The translations under genes and the position numbers were made by a program. The notes below the pieces were generated by a model that was not told the DNA's origin, searched no databases, and saw only the letters and a list, made by a program, of their open reading frames with translations. This document shows positions 52,101-60,650 of a stretch of DNA of 64,000 nucleotides, one piece after another; within the stretch, counting starts at the first letter, position 1; every line of letters starts with the position of its first letter. The stretch is from CAXBNB01 sp040151475 (GTDB taxonomy: Bacteria > Bacteroidota > Bacteroidia > Cytophagales > Cyclobacteriaceae). The stretch spans positions 1 through 64,000 of the forward strand of contig NZ_JBDKWG010000147.1 in the NCBI RefSeq assembly GCF_040151475.1, read 5' to 3'.

Positions 52101-54413
52101 GTAGGAGTATATAATGTGAGTTTAAGAATGAAGAATCGTTGCTTACTAGACACTACATTTTTTGCACAAGTTGAAATATTTTCCATACCACCAAATCCTG
52201 ATGTCCCTCTTGCTACTACACTCTGTAATGGCTCTGTCACTTTAGCTGCCTGGCCAAGAGACACTACATTTACCTACACCTGGTCAACAGGAGATACCAC
52301 AAGGGTAATCACCGTAGATCAAAGAAGCACCATTGACGTATTTTTAACCAACGAAAATGGCTGTAGCTCTGAAGTGGTTCAGGTATTGGTAGATGATACC
52401 CGACCGATGGTCAACCTTGGCCCTGATCTCACAGTCTGTCAAAATGAATTTGTACAGGATTTTGATGCCCAAAATCCAGGGTCAACTTATGCATGGTTTC
52501 TTGATGGAGTTAATACTGGAAATACCCTCAGAACTCAAAGAATAGACACTTCTGTTCCTGGAACTCATACATACCGTTTAGAGGTCACGGATATATTTGC
52601 CTGTATGGGAGTAGATAGTGTCACGATCAATGTGATAGAAACTCCGGTGTTCACCTCCACCGCTCAGGATGCCACAGGATGCGGAACTGACGATGGAATT
52701 ATTGAACTCAATGTAACCAGCACAGGAAGCTATACTTACGAATTGAACGGTCCGGTAATAGTTGGTGCTACTTCCGTGACAGGGCCTACGGCAACTCCTG
52801 TGACCGTAAACAATGCATTGTCGCCAGGTACCTATCAGCTACGGGTTACAAACACGGTTTCAGGCTGTACAGAATTTCAGGCACTCGCAATTGGTGAACC
52901 GGCTGGTTTTACCATTACACCCACACCTTTACCTGCATGCGGCAATGATGGAGACATAGAAGTAACACTTTCTAACCCAACTTTCGTCGATTATAACTTA
53001 TTTGATGACACCAACACCATAGTACGGTCAGGCACTACATCAATGATATCTTCCTTTACTATAGATGATTTACCCATAGGAACATATTCTATTGAAGTCA
53101 TGGATAATGGCACAGGGTGTACGCAATCAGCTGCCAATATCGTATTGGAAGAAAATCCTGTAGCACAGTTTACCGTTACCCCTCAAAACATTTGCGGTAA
53201 CTCCGGAGAAGTTTCTATTTTCCCTGAAAGCAGCAATCCAGCCAGTGTGAGCTATGCCTGGACTGGCCCAAATGGAGGAAGTATCGTTGGAACAAATATA
53301 GGATCTACCATTACTGTAAGTGAAGCAGGAACTTACACAGTTACCTCATCAGATTCTAATCCTAATGGATTGTGCCCACAAACTTCCGAAGTAATAGTAA
53401 GTCAGAATGATGATCCTGATGTGGAAATAACCATCAGCGGTGACAATTGTAGCGGGCAACTTACTTTGGTGGCAGGAATAACGAATGGAACAGGAGGAAA
53501 TCTGGGATATGTATGGGGAGATGGTTCAAATTCCTCTCAGCTAATAGTAACCTCGACAGGTCAATATGAAGTCACTGTACTTGATCAAGGCTCGGGATGT
53601 CAGGGTACAGGCTCCATAGATGTAGAAGTATTCAATGAAATTACCGTTTTCATCCGCTCAGAGCCTAATTGTGACGACAACTCTGAAGTGCTGCTTACTG
53701 CCATTGCCAATATCACAGAAGATGTTACCTTCGAATGGACTGATCCGTTTGGAGATATTTTACCCAACACAGGTGCTGAGGTCTCTGCCAAAACCAGTGG
53801 AAATTATAGCGTAACTGTAGCAGGAGTAAACAACAACTGTTCTGCTACTGATGATATTGACGTCCTGATTGTCCCTATCACTCAAGATCAGTTGCTTCTG
53901 GGAAATAGAGAAAAATTCTGTAGTGCTGATCCTGACCCTACTAAAAACACCATTGTACTAGATCCGGGATTGTTTTCATCCTATGAGTGGAGATTCATCA
54001 ACGAAGATCCTATCTTGTCAACTGAAAGATTGTTTGAAGTAATGGATGCCGGAGTATATGAAGTTACTATTAGTAACGGGCTTACCTGCATCAGGGATAT
54101 CATTGAAATATTGGACGATTGCGATCCAATAATCTATGCACCCAATGCTTTCACACCAGACAGCAGTTCGGGACTGAACGACACTTTTACAGTTTTTCCT
54201 AATCCTTATGTCACTGACTTTCAAATCTACATTTTCTCCAGACAAGGAGAAATGGTATTTCAGTCCACCGACCAGAATTTCCAATGGGACGGAACATACA
54301 GAGGTGCATTACTTCAAATGGGAACTTACGCTTACATCATGCGTTACAAAAGCACCCTTGATCTGGAAAGAGGGGTAATCGAACAGCATGGTGGCGTATT
54401 GCTAATGAGATAA
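49194..54413 (+). CDS. Giant PKD-domain surface protein with T9SS type B sorting domain
   Basis: A 1739-residue exported protein. A signal peptide (a second start at 49209 is equally good) is followed by a first propeller-like region (about 30-405), a PKD domain (about 410-480; FWDFGDGENSD), an Ig-like stretch and a second propeller-like region (about 560-920) that resembles the first (NWLFG/QWYFG motifs). A second PKD domain (about 926-1000; TFGDGTFSD) and several Ig-like repeats rich in Gly/Cys come next. The last 90 residues are the CHU_C-type gliding-motility C-terminal domain (YAPNAFTPD near 1647). It should be secreted by T9SS and held by PorP/SprF; adhesion or gliding is likely. Confidence 0.9.
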   Translation: MLNDSMSKKLIFSTFFFIVGFSLQYSQGQNLAEYNWLFGNSDRAILFNKGTNQPRLDSIQFTPFGTGGSAVISDPLTGDLLYYSDGNNVYDTNHELLPNGTGLEADPTINRAATVIPFTFMDGRYLLFTNPGSTGSNEILYSVVDKNLMGNANIGIGEPARGDIAGKNLPTGLTNPSDGMITIEGTATNQHWLITNDRTTFEYKVLEVNDGIPDIAGIQTFNLNTPSVPGFVAASFAYNQDSLLLAVAPKDQNRNIILLDFDPATGALAFNSQILNSGNTDFTSEAVYDLEWSSNGSKLYFSRHGTAAGNNGNLYQVALDDPSMSVNAVLSSPVFRSYGVQRGPDRRVYHLYQLTSTSNIEVGRINQADSIFSADSARFNVFYDSLVFGNQNFSGLQFPAFPAPNFETFDLVDFVYAGSCTASPTHFFPFVDPTPQRYFWDFGDGENSDSHSPIHAYQAAGVYPVTLTVFSNGVSESVTKNVPILQNDLEVDLGADTIICAGETLLLDAGTGGVSYAWNTLESTQTITIDTTGYYWVSVVSPTGCVAYDQIQVTTYGDDTQKNNQWYFGEMAGIDFNDGASPITDENLMTSPVAASSISDANGELLFYTNGVSVWNREHELMVNGNDIGGDSTSVQGAMIVPVPGDSTIFYVFTTDPVWGDYSYDVKYAMIDIKKDTARGEVIFKNQPLYTNSTERMTATAVGSSVVWLITHEYGNNVFRAYPITEDGIGAAVISAAGSVHKFSEERNGTASMKVDPGGRRIAVALQDETDNFVELFAFTDSTGIVDDFIQLDIEEPIPSLAYSVEFSSSLQRLYVTTNGNNSKLLQYDLDSINAPTAKEDIEATKFELATSSEGFGTIQTGPDGIIYMAVENSNTLGTINNPNGDDMNASFVETGFDLAGRTSRLGLPNFIQTVSNPPNTPGISYDNACHGQETIFTASTTSMIDEVRWTFGDGTFSDSTTVHHTYNEVGVYNVSLRMKNRCLLDTTFFAQVEIFSIPPNPDVPLATTLCNGSVTLAAWPRDTTFTYTWSTGDTTRVITVDQRSTIDVFLTNENGCSSEVVQVLVDDTRPMVNLGPDLTVCQNEFVQDFDAQNPGSTYAWFLDGVNTGNTLRTQRIDTSVPGTHTYRLEVTDIFACMGVDSVTINVIETPVFTSTAQDATGCGTDDGIIELNVTSTGSYTYELNGPVIVGATSVTGPTATPVTVNNALSPGTYQLRVTNTVSGCTEFQALAIGEPAGFTITPTPLPACGNDGDIEVTLSNPTFVDYNLFDDTNTIVRSGTTSMISSFTIDDLPIGTYSIEVMDNGTGCTQSAANIVLEENPVAQFTVTPQNICGNSGEVSIFPESSNPASVSYAWTGPNGGSIVGTNIGSTITVSEAGTYTVTSSDSNPNGLCPQTSEVIVSQNDDPDVEITISGDNCSGQLTLVAGITNGTGGNLGYVWGDGSNSSQLIVTSTGQYEVTVLDQGSGCQGTGSIDVEVFNEITVFIRSEPNCDDNSEVLLTAIANITEDVTFEWTDPFGDILPNTGAEVSAKTSGNYSVTVAGVNNNCSATDDIDVLIVPITQDQLLLGNREKFCSADPDPTKNTIVLDPGLFSSYEWRFINEDPILSTERLFEVMDAGVYEVTISNGLTCIRDIIEILDDCDPIIYAPNAFTPDSSSGLNDTFTVFPNPYVTDFQIYIFSRQGEMVFQSTDQNFQWDGTYRGALLQMGTYAYIMRYKSTLDLERGVIEQHGGVLLMR

Positions 54414-54524
54414 TGAAAGTAGTTCAAAAAAATAAAAAAGGAACAGCTACTGGCAGGGAAATTGATGCTGTCAAATGTGGCAATGTTTGTCATTTACACA
54501 ATTTAAAACTTTGATTTCTATATC

Positions 54525-54896
54525 ATGAAAAAGGCATTTTATTCAGTCGCAATCTTAACCGTTTTGTCACTTACCACCTCAGCATTCAATACCATCAACA
54601 AACCCCTGTTACCTACTTTCTTAAAGGTCACTGTATTGGATCATCTTGGAAATATAGTTGAAGGGGCGACAGTTACTCTTTATGCAAGTGAAGAAGATTA
54701 TTTTGAAGAAAAAAAACCTGTAAGAGAAGGTGAAAAAACAGATAAAAAAGGCAGGGTTACTTTTAAAAAGTTAGAGCCTATCCAATATTATATACATGCA
54801 AAAAAAGGAGACAAAGACAATGTTGGTGAGGGAGTATCTACAAGTAAATTAATAGAAGGAAAAATTAATCTTGTAAATACCATAATCAAAGAATAG
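54525..54896 (+). CDS. Small secreted CnaB/carboxypeptidase-regulatory-like protein
   Basis: A 123-residue protein with a signal peptide (about 1-22) and one Ig-like domain of the CnaB/carboxypeptidase-regulatory type: TVLDHLGNIVEGATVTLYASEEDY followed by TDKKGRVTFKKL. It has no catalytic motif. It lies 111 bases after the giant cargo gene and six bases before the Nudix gene, so it probably starts a three-gene operon. Adhesion or binding is guessed. Confidence 0.72.
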   Translation: MKKAFYSVAILTVLSLTTSAFNTINKPLLPTFLKVTVLDHLGNIVEGATVTLYASEEDYFEEKKPVREGEKTDKKGRVTFKKLEPIQYYIHAKKGDKDNVGEGVSTSKLIEGKINLVNTIIKE

Positions 54897-54902
54897 CCTT
54901 TA

Positions 54903-55460
54903 ATGACAAGGCAAGATATTCGAAATCAACTTTGTGAGTACGAATCTCCCTATCCGGAAGAACAAGCTTTTGTTCCCCGGTTTCTATCGTTATTAGAATT
55001 TCCAAATTGTTTTGAGAGAACCTTATTGACTGGTCACATTACCGCATCGGCATGGATCACGGATCAGTCAATGAAAAACACCCTGCTGCTTCACCACAGG
55101 AAGCTGGGCAGATGGCTACAGCCCGGCGGTCATGCCGACAGTATAGAGGACGTAGTAGCGGTAGCAAAAAAGGAAATGGAAGAGGAGACAGGTTTAAGTT
55201 CATTCTACCTGGCTCAAAATGGTTTTTTCGATATTGATATACACTCCATTCCCGAAAGGGGAAATGTTCCTGAACATGAACATTATGACATTCGGTTTCA
55301 TTTTATCGCAAAAAAACCGAACGAGGTGGTTAAAAATGAAGAGTCTCTCAATATTAAATGGATTCCTCTTGAAGAAGTTTTAAATCTGGTGAACCATGAG
55401 CAATCATTCATAAGAATGGTAGAGAAAAACAATGTTTCGGCACTAAGGCTTATCAAATGA
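54903..55460 (+). CDS. Nudix hydrolase
   Basis: A 185-residue Nudix protein. The box is GHADSIEDVVAVAKKEMEEE followed by TGL, matching Gx5Ex7REUxEExGU except that the Arg is Lys, a tolerated change. The family cleaves nucleoside diphosphates linked to another group, for example oxidised nucleotides or ADP-ribose; the substrate is unknown. It has no signal peptide. The stop overlaps the next start by four bases (ATGA), so it is coupled to a secreted T9SS cargo gene, which is an odd pairing. Confidence 0.88.
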   Translation: MTRQDIRNQLCEYESPYPEEQAFVPRFLSLLEFPNCFERTLLTGHITASAWITDQSMKNTLLLHHRKLGRWLQPGGHADSIEDVVAVAKKEMEEETGLSSFYLAQNGFFDIDIHSIPERGNVPEHEHYDIRFHFIAKKPNEVVKNEESLNIKWIPLEEVLNLVNHEQSFIRMVEKNNVSALRLIK

Positions 55461-58225
55461 ATAAGTTAATATTCATCATAGCTGCTTTTGTGACAATCAT
55501 ATCAGCATTATTATTTTTTTCTATCAAAACCAATACAAAATCGTCCCATAAAGTTAATTTGGTTGAAGCCCCATCAGCAATAGGCACAAAGGAAGATCCG
55601 TGGAAAAGACTTAATTATGAAATCAGGCAATTGACAGACCCTGCTACAGGACGTATTCCTGACAACATTCATGAAAAAGAAGCGGAGTTTGTAAAAAGTA
55701 TTCCAACCGTAGAATCAGTAAGTCAAAAAACAAATTACAGAACCAAAGCACAACTCTGGACTTTGGCAGGGCCATCCAATGTAGGTGGCAGAACTCGTGC
55801 CCTTGCACTGGATGTCACCAATGAAAACATCATCATAGCAGGGGGAGTGTCTGGTGGTATGTGGCGTTCTGAAAATTCCGGATTGTCCTGGTCTCGTGCT
55901 TCTCACCCTTCGGCTATCAATAGTGTAACTTGTGTGGCTCAGGATATTCGCTCCGGCAAAGAAAATATTTGGTATCACGGTACAGGAGAACTCAGGGGCA
56001 ATTCTACACGAGCAGAGGGAGCACCCTACAGAGGTGACGGAATCTTTAAATCGACCGATGGTGCAAAAACCTGGGATGTTTTATCCTCTACCACGAGTGG
56101 AAAGGAGGCAGAATTTAACAGTGCTTTTAACTACGTATGGAACATTGCGACCAACCCCACTCGACCCGACGTGGATGAAGTATATGCAGCGGTATATGGA
56201 GGCATCATACACTCACAAGATGGGGGTAACTCCTGGCAAACAGTGCTAGGTGCGAATTTAATTAACAGGCCTGATGGAACCGATCTCAACCAATCAGGAG
56301 CTTCATTTTACACCAATGTGATGATTACTCCATCAGGTACCATGTACGCTACTCTGAGTGTATTTACTGCTCTTGGAAATAACGTAATCAACAAAGGTGT
56401 CTTTCGATCCACGAATGGAATTAACTGGACAAATATTACTCCTGCTGGTTTTGCCAGATTTCACCAAAGAATTGTAATGGACTATGCTCCAGGCAATGAA
56501 AACATAGTGTATTTCGCTGTTGACAATGATGACTTGGAAATATGGAAGTATAACAACTCTAATGCTTCCTGGCAAAACCTATCTGCAAACGCACCTGATT
56601 TCGAAGGTGAGTTGGGGTCTTTTGATACCCAGGGAGGATACAACATGGTTATTGCTGTTCATCCTGAGAACCCGGATATTGTTTTTGTTGGTGGAACCAA
56701 CTTATACCGAACTACAGACGGATTTTCTACTTCATCAAACAATTCCTGGATCGGTGGTTATGATCCTGAAGGATCAAGCAATGAGTACGAAGGCCACCAC
56801 CCTGATCAACATGCTTTAGTATTTTATCCTTCCAATCCTGATAAAATGATAAGTGCCAACGATGGAGGACTGATGATAACCCTTGACAATAAAGCCAACG
56901 AACCCACATGGGTCAGCCTCAATAATGGATACGTCACTTCACAGTTTTATTCAATAGCTATTTCCAAGGAATCAGAGGGAATAATAGGTGGTATGCAAGA
57001 CAATGGCACTTACCTTAAGACTGCTCCCGGCATCAACCAACCCTGGAACGACATTTTTGGTGGTGACGGAGGATTTGTTGCCACTACTCCGGAGGATTTA
57101 TTTTGGTATGCCTCATTCCAAGAATCTCAGATCTACAGGTTAACGCTAAACAAACAAAGTAGCCTGACTTCTTTTGCCAGAGTAGATCCTGAAGGTGGCA
57201 GTGGGTATCTTTTCATCAACCCTTATGTTCTTGATCCCAACAATTATCACAGGATGTATATGGCCGGTGGCGAGACAGTATGGAGAAACAATAATTTGTC
57301 TCAAATACCCGGAGGAAAACAAAATCCGACTTCTGTAAACTGGGACCGTTTAGATATTGAAGAAATGAACACGAATGTTACAGCTTTAGATATATCCACC
57401 TCACCAGCGAATATACTGTATGTTGGCACAGACAATGGTACAGTAATGAAGATAGAAAATGCCAATGCGGGGACAGGAAAAGTATCAACAGTTTTCAATA
57501 GCGGCGGATATGTGGTAAATATTACCATCGACCCGTCAAATGCCCAAAATGTTTTTGTCATCAACTCTAATTACAATATTCCAAGTATATTTTACTCTCA
57601 AAATGGAGGAGAAACCTTTGCAGATGTAAGTGGTAACCTGGAAGAATTCTCTGACGGAACAGGAAACGGACCAAGTATCCGATGGAGTGAAATCATTCCA
57701 CTTTCAGGTGGAAATTACAAGTATTTCGTAGGCACCAGTTCTGGTTTGTATTCTACAAATATCTTAAATGGAGGCAATACCGTTTGGCTAAAAGAAGCAA
57801 ACGAAACCATAGGCAATTCGGTCATCCGAATGATGGATTACCGAGATTTAGATGGCAAATTTGTTGTGGCCACTCATGGCAATGGTGTCTTTGAATCAAT
57901 CATAGAAAATACATTGCAAATAGAAAAACCAATCGCTAATAGCCAGTCACTGGTTGTCACTAATAGTTTCCCCAATCCTTTCAGCAATCATATTGATATT
58001 GAATTTGAAATACCCGAACAAGGACCACTTTCAGTAATCGTTTTAAACGCTTCCGGACAAAACATCAAGACTCTAATCAACTACCCCCAATTTGCCGGAA
58101 GTGTGAATGTACGTTGGGATGGCACCAACACCCAGGGGCAACCTGTAAAAGATGGGATGTACTTTTATCGCATTTTTTACAACGGAAAGGTAACAGGAGG
58201 AAAAATGATTTACGATCGGCAGTAA
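55457..58225 (+). CDS. Sialidase/BNR-type beta-propeller protein with T9SS type A sorting domain
   Basis: A 922-residue secreted protein. An N-terminal hydrophobic signal precedes a large VPS10/BNR-like double propeller with repeated Asp-box-like motifs (SENSGLSW, STDGAKTW, SQDGGNSW, STNGINWTN, SQNGGETF). The C-terminal 80 residues (SFPNPFSNHIDIEF to GGKMIYDR) are a T9SS type A sorting domain. Similar proteins bind or cleave glycans, but sialidase catalytic residues could not be assigned. Its gene overlaps the Nudix gene by four bases and is followed by a terminator. Confidence 0.88.
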   Translation: MNKLIFIIAAFVTIISALLFFSIKTNTKSSHKVNLVEAPSAIGTKEDPWKRLNYEIRQLTDPATGRIPDNIHEKEAEFVKSIPTVESVSQKTNYRTKAQLWTLAGPSNVGGRTRALALDVTNENIIIAGGVSGGMWRSENSGLSWSRASHPSAINSVTCVAQDIRSGKENIWYHGTGELRGNSTRAEGAPYRGDGIFKSTDGAKTWDVLSSTTSGKEAEFNSAFNYVWNIATNPTRPDVDEVYAAVYGGIIHSQDGGNSWQTVLGANLINRPDGTDLNQSGASFYTNVMITPSGTMYATLSVFTALGNNVINKGVFRSTNGINWTNITPAGFARFHQRIVMDYAPGNENIVYFAVDNDDLEIWKYNNSNASWQNLSANAPDFEGELGSFDTQGGYNMVIAVHPENPDIVFVGGTNLYRTTDGFSTSSNNSWIGGYDPEGSSNEYEGHHPDQHALVFYPSNPDKMISANDGGLMITLDNKANEPTWVSLNNGYVTSQFYSIAISKESEGIIGGMQDNGTYLKTAPGINQPWNDIFGGDGGFVATTPEDLFWYASFQESQIYRLTLNKQSSLTSFARVDPEGGSGYLFINPYVLDPNNYHRMYMAGGETVWRNNNLSQIPGGKQNPTSVNWDRLDIEEMNTNVTALDISTSPANILYVGTDNGTVMKIENANAGTGKVSTVFNSGGYVVNITIDPSNAQNVFVINSNYNIPSIFYSQNGGETFADVSGNLEEFSDGTGNGPSIRWSEIIPLSGGNYKYFVGTSSGLYSTNILNGGNTVWLKEANETIGNSVIRMMDYRDLDGKFVVATHGNGVFESIIENTLQIEKPIANSQSLVVTNSFPNPFSNHIDIEFEIPEQGPLSVIVLNASGQNIKTLINYPQFAGSVNVRWDGTNTQGQPVKDGMYFYRIFYNGKVTGGKMIYDRQ

Positions 58226-58226
58226 C

Positions 58227-58248
58227 AGCTTGATGAAATCATCAAGCT
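58227..58248. terminator. Bidirectional hairpin terminator
   Basis: AGCTTGATGA and TCATCAAGCT form a perfect 10-base stem with a two-base loop. It lies between the convergent stops at 58225 and 58242 and is followed on the plus strand by a short T-run, so it can end both transcripts. Confidence 0.65.
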
Positions 58249-58850
58249 ACAGTTTTCATCCCTCTTGGAAATGGACGATAGGCATAATAGTGCAACACTT
58301 CTTCTATTGCTCTTTTCAAAGCCTGATTGATTGGTAAAAAAGCATTGCCCATTTTAAAATCAATTTGCGCCAAACGCATATAGTAATCTGAAAACACAGG
58401 CACATACATCTTTTGGCTGATCAATCCGGCCACCTTACCATAGTTCTCAGCCTGTCCTTCTTTGATTATTTTGCAGGTTGCCAATCGCAGTTCACCAAGC
58501 TTGTCTCTGGAAGCTCCATACCCAAAAAGCCTGCAAATCAATCCCCTATAAGGATATTCACTGCATTGCCCATTTACCTTATCTCCAACCGAAAGCGGAT
58601 TATATATCACACATATTCCACTTTTTTCTTCTTCCAGCGTTTCCAGCGTTTCCTGAGCTTTCCCATTCAAAAACAAATAAAAGGCATAAGGAAGAAATTC
58701 TAATGGCGTGGCATCTATGTCCGGTTTAGTGCAGCATTTCCCACATCCCGATACGCAAAACAGACCTGTCTGTGCTTTAAATTCGGTAATCTCCAACTCG
58801 AGACGACCAAACAACCGTTCGACCGATCTCACTTTACGTATGATTGACAT
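58242..58850 (-). CDS. YkgJ-family cysteine-cluster protein
   Basis: A 202-residue protein with the CxxxCxxCC-like motif CVSGCGKCCTKPDID near residues 32-46 and later Cys residues in CVIYNPL, CSEYPYRGLICRLFGYG and ATCKI. This pattern is the YkgJ/zinc-iron-chelating (UPF0153) family, which binds metal or an iron-sulfur cluster. The function is unknown. It is divergent from rnhB, and its stop is within the terminator hairpin. Confidence 0.88.
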   Translation of the reverse strand: MSIIRKVRSVERLFGRLELEITEFKAQTGLFCVSGCGKCCTKPDIDATPLEFLPYAFYLFLNGKAQETLETLEEEKSGICVIYNPLSVGDKVNGQCSEYPYRGLICRLFGYGASRDKLGELRLATCKIIKEGQAENYGKVAGLISQKMYVPVFSDYYMRLAQIDFKMGNAFLPINQALKRAIEEVLHYYAYRPFPRGMKTVA

Positions 58851-58973
58851 TGATTAAGTACGCAAATATACAGCTACTTCAATTGCTACAATATATCAGC
58901 ATCATTAATAAATTCACTACAACCTTTGACAAAGGCTGGTAAGTATTGATCAATCTAGCTAGATTAGCCACTT

Positions 58974-59585
58974 ATGGAAAGTTTGCTCCCCTATTTTCAG
59001 GAAAATCTAATAGAAGCAGGATGTGACGAAGCTGGTAGGGGATGTCTTGCCGGGCCAGTGGTGGCTGCCGCAGTTATCCTTCCCAAAGATTATTTCCACC
59101 CTGTACTGAACGACTCTAAAAAGCTAACAAAAAAACAACGAGAAGGTCTGATAGATGACATCAAAGCTGCTGCCATTGCCTGGGCCATTGGAGAAGTCAA
59201 TAACTATGAAATAGATGAAATCAACATCCTGAATGCCTCATTTCTGGCAATGCACAGGGCGGTTGACACACTGAAGAGTACACCCGAAATGCTCATCATA
59301 GACGGAAATAGATTCAATAAATATAGTAAAACACCTCATCAATGTATTGTAAAAGGAGACTCTAAATATTTTTCCATTGCTGCAGCATCTGTTTTGGCAA
59401 AGACCCACAGAGACCAACTGATGGACGCTCTGCATGAGCAATACCCATACTACAATTGGAATACCAATGCAGGATATCCCACCATTGCCCACCGAAATGC
59501 TATAAGAAAACACGGAATCACCTCATATCACAGGAAAAGTTTCAGGCTATTGCCAGAGCAACTGGAGCTTTTTGAAAATGAATAG
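58974..59585 (+). CDS. rnhB: Ribonuclease HII
   Basis: Cleaves RNA in RNA/DNA hybrids, including single ribonucleotides in DNA. The catalytic motif GCDEAGRG gives Asp18 and Glu19; the third acidic residue is in LIIDGNRF. The later KGDSKYFSIAAASVLAKTHRD segment and the C-terminal YPTIAHRNAIRKHG are also family-typical. At 203 residues it is full length. It is convergent with the esterase gene, 40 bases away. Confidence 0.95.
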   Translation: MESLLPYFQENLIEAGCDEAGRGCLAGPVVAAAVILPKDYFHPVLNDSKKLTKKQREGLIDDIKAAAIAWAIGEVNNYEIDEINILNASFLAMHRAVDTLKSTPEMLIIDGNRFNKYSKTPHQCIVKGDSKYFSIAAASVLAKTHRDQLMDALHEQYPYYNWNTNAGYPTIAHRNAIRKHGITSYHRKSFRLLPEQLELFENE

Positions 59586-59625
59586 ACTCATTATACTCGT
59601 TAACAAAAAAGGTCTCGTCAACAAT

Positions 59626-60489
59626 CTAATGCTGATGAAAAGTATCGGATACAAATCCCAAAACCACTGGAAGCGATTCACGCCAATAGCTCCAGCTGTG
59701 CCCTCCATTTCTTACTCTGTACTCATGGGGAACATTCTTGCTCCTCATCACTATATGTACAAGGCTGTTTCCTTCATAAAGAAAATCATCGTCACCACAG
59801 TCAATGAACCAACGAACTGATTTCAACTCATCAACAGGTATGTCATTAACCAGCGAAAGTGCATTGTGTCGTTGATAGTATGCTTCAATCTCCGAATCTT
59901 TATACTTCTCATTGTTTTTTGCCAAACGATCTTTGAATTGATCTAAAGAAAGGGCTCCTATGTAAGCACTCAATGGACAAGCTGACGAAAACATATCGGG
60001 ACGATGCAAAGCATACATAAAAGAACCTCCTCCTCCCATTGAAAGCCCTGCCACGGCACGATAACGTTTTTCATTCCTGGTACGATAAGTTTTTTCCACA
60101 TGTGGAATCAACTCATCAAAAAAGAAATCTTCGTATCTCCATTCATCATTTACATTATTGAAATAACCACGACGACCCGTATTTGCATCCGGCATCACTA
60201 TAATCATCGGTGTAGCTGTTCCATCCTTAATGGCATTGTCAGTTATTCGGAGCACTTCTCCGAACTGTATCCATCCGGTTTGATCATCTCCGGCACCATG
60301 CAACAAATAAAGAACCGGGTAACTCCTTTGCGATGTTTCGTAATCAGGTGGCAAATAGATGGCATACTTGCGTTCCATCTTCAGAATCTTACTGTCCATA
60401 GTAAGCGCATCAAAGACTTTTCCACTTTGCCCCAGACATGCCATGGATATACATAAACTCAAGCTCAGAATAATTAGGTGATTTTTCAT
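59626..60489 (-). CDS. Secreted alpha/beta-hydrolase esterase (esterase D-like)
   Basis: A 287-residue exported hydrolase. A signal peptide at the ATG of 60489 (chosen over 60567, which adds 26 odd residues) ends before SGKVFDAL. The catalytic Ser is in GLSMGGGGS, Asp is likely in DCGDDDF and His in NGGHSW; LLHGAGDDQTG is the oxyanion-region motif. It resembles acyl and carbohydrate esterases of the esterase D/feruloyl esterase type. The substrate is unknown. The receptor-like barrel gene lies upstream on the same strand, so polymer use is possible. Confidence 0.87.
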   Translation of the reverse strand: MKNHLIILSLSLCISMACLGQSGKVFDALTMDSKILKMERKYAIYLPPDYETSQRSYPVLYLLHGAGDDQTGWIQFGEVLRITDNAIKDGTATPMIIVMPDANTGRRGYFNNVNDEWRYEDFFFDELIPHVEKTYRTRNEKRYRAVAGLSMGGGGSFMYALHRPDMFSSACPLSAYIGALSLDQFKDRLAKNNEKYKDSEIEAYYQRHNALSLVNDIPVDELKSVRWFIDCGDDDFLYEGNSLVHIVMRSKNVPHEYRVRNGGHSWSYWRESLPVVLGFVSDTFHQH

Positions 60490-60650
60490 TGTTCTACAGT
60501 TAAATAAACAGTTCCATTCATTTTTGAAAAACAGAATAGAAACTGCAATATCAGTTTGTTTGATCAAAAGACCAACCCGAACTAAATTTATTGCTATCGC
60601 CTTTTTGAATCAATCAATTTTTCTAAATAATTGAAAGGAGGATGAAAACC

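Noticed and set aside
52000..54100. CRISPR or tandem DNA repeats in the giant cargo gene
   Set aside because: The repeated character is at protein level (Ig-like domains); the DNA shows no regular repeat and spacer pattern.
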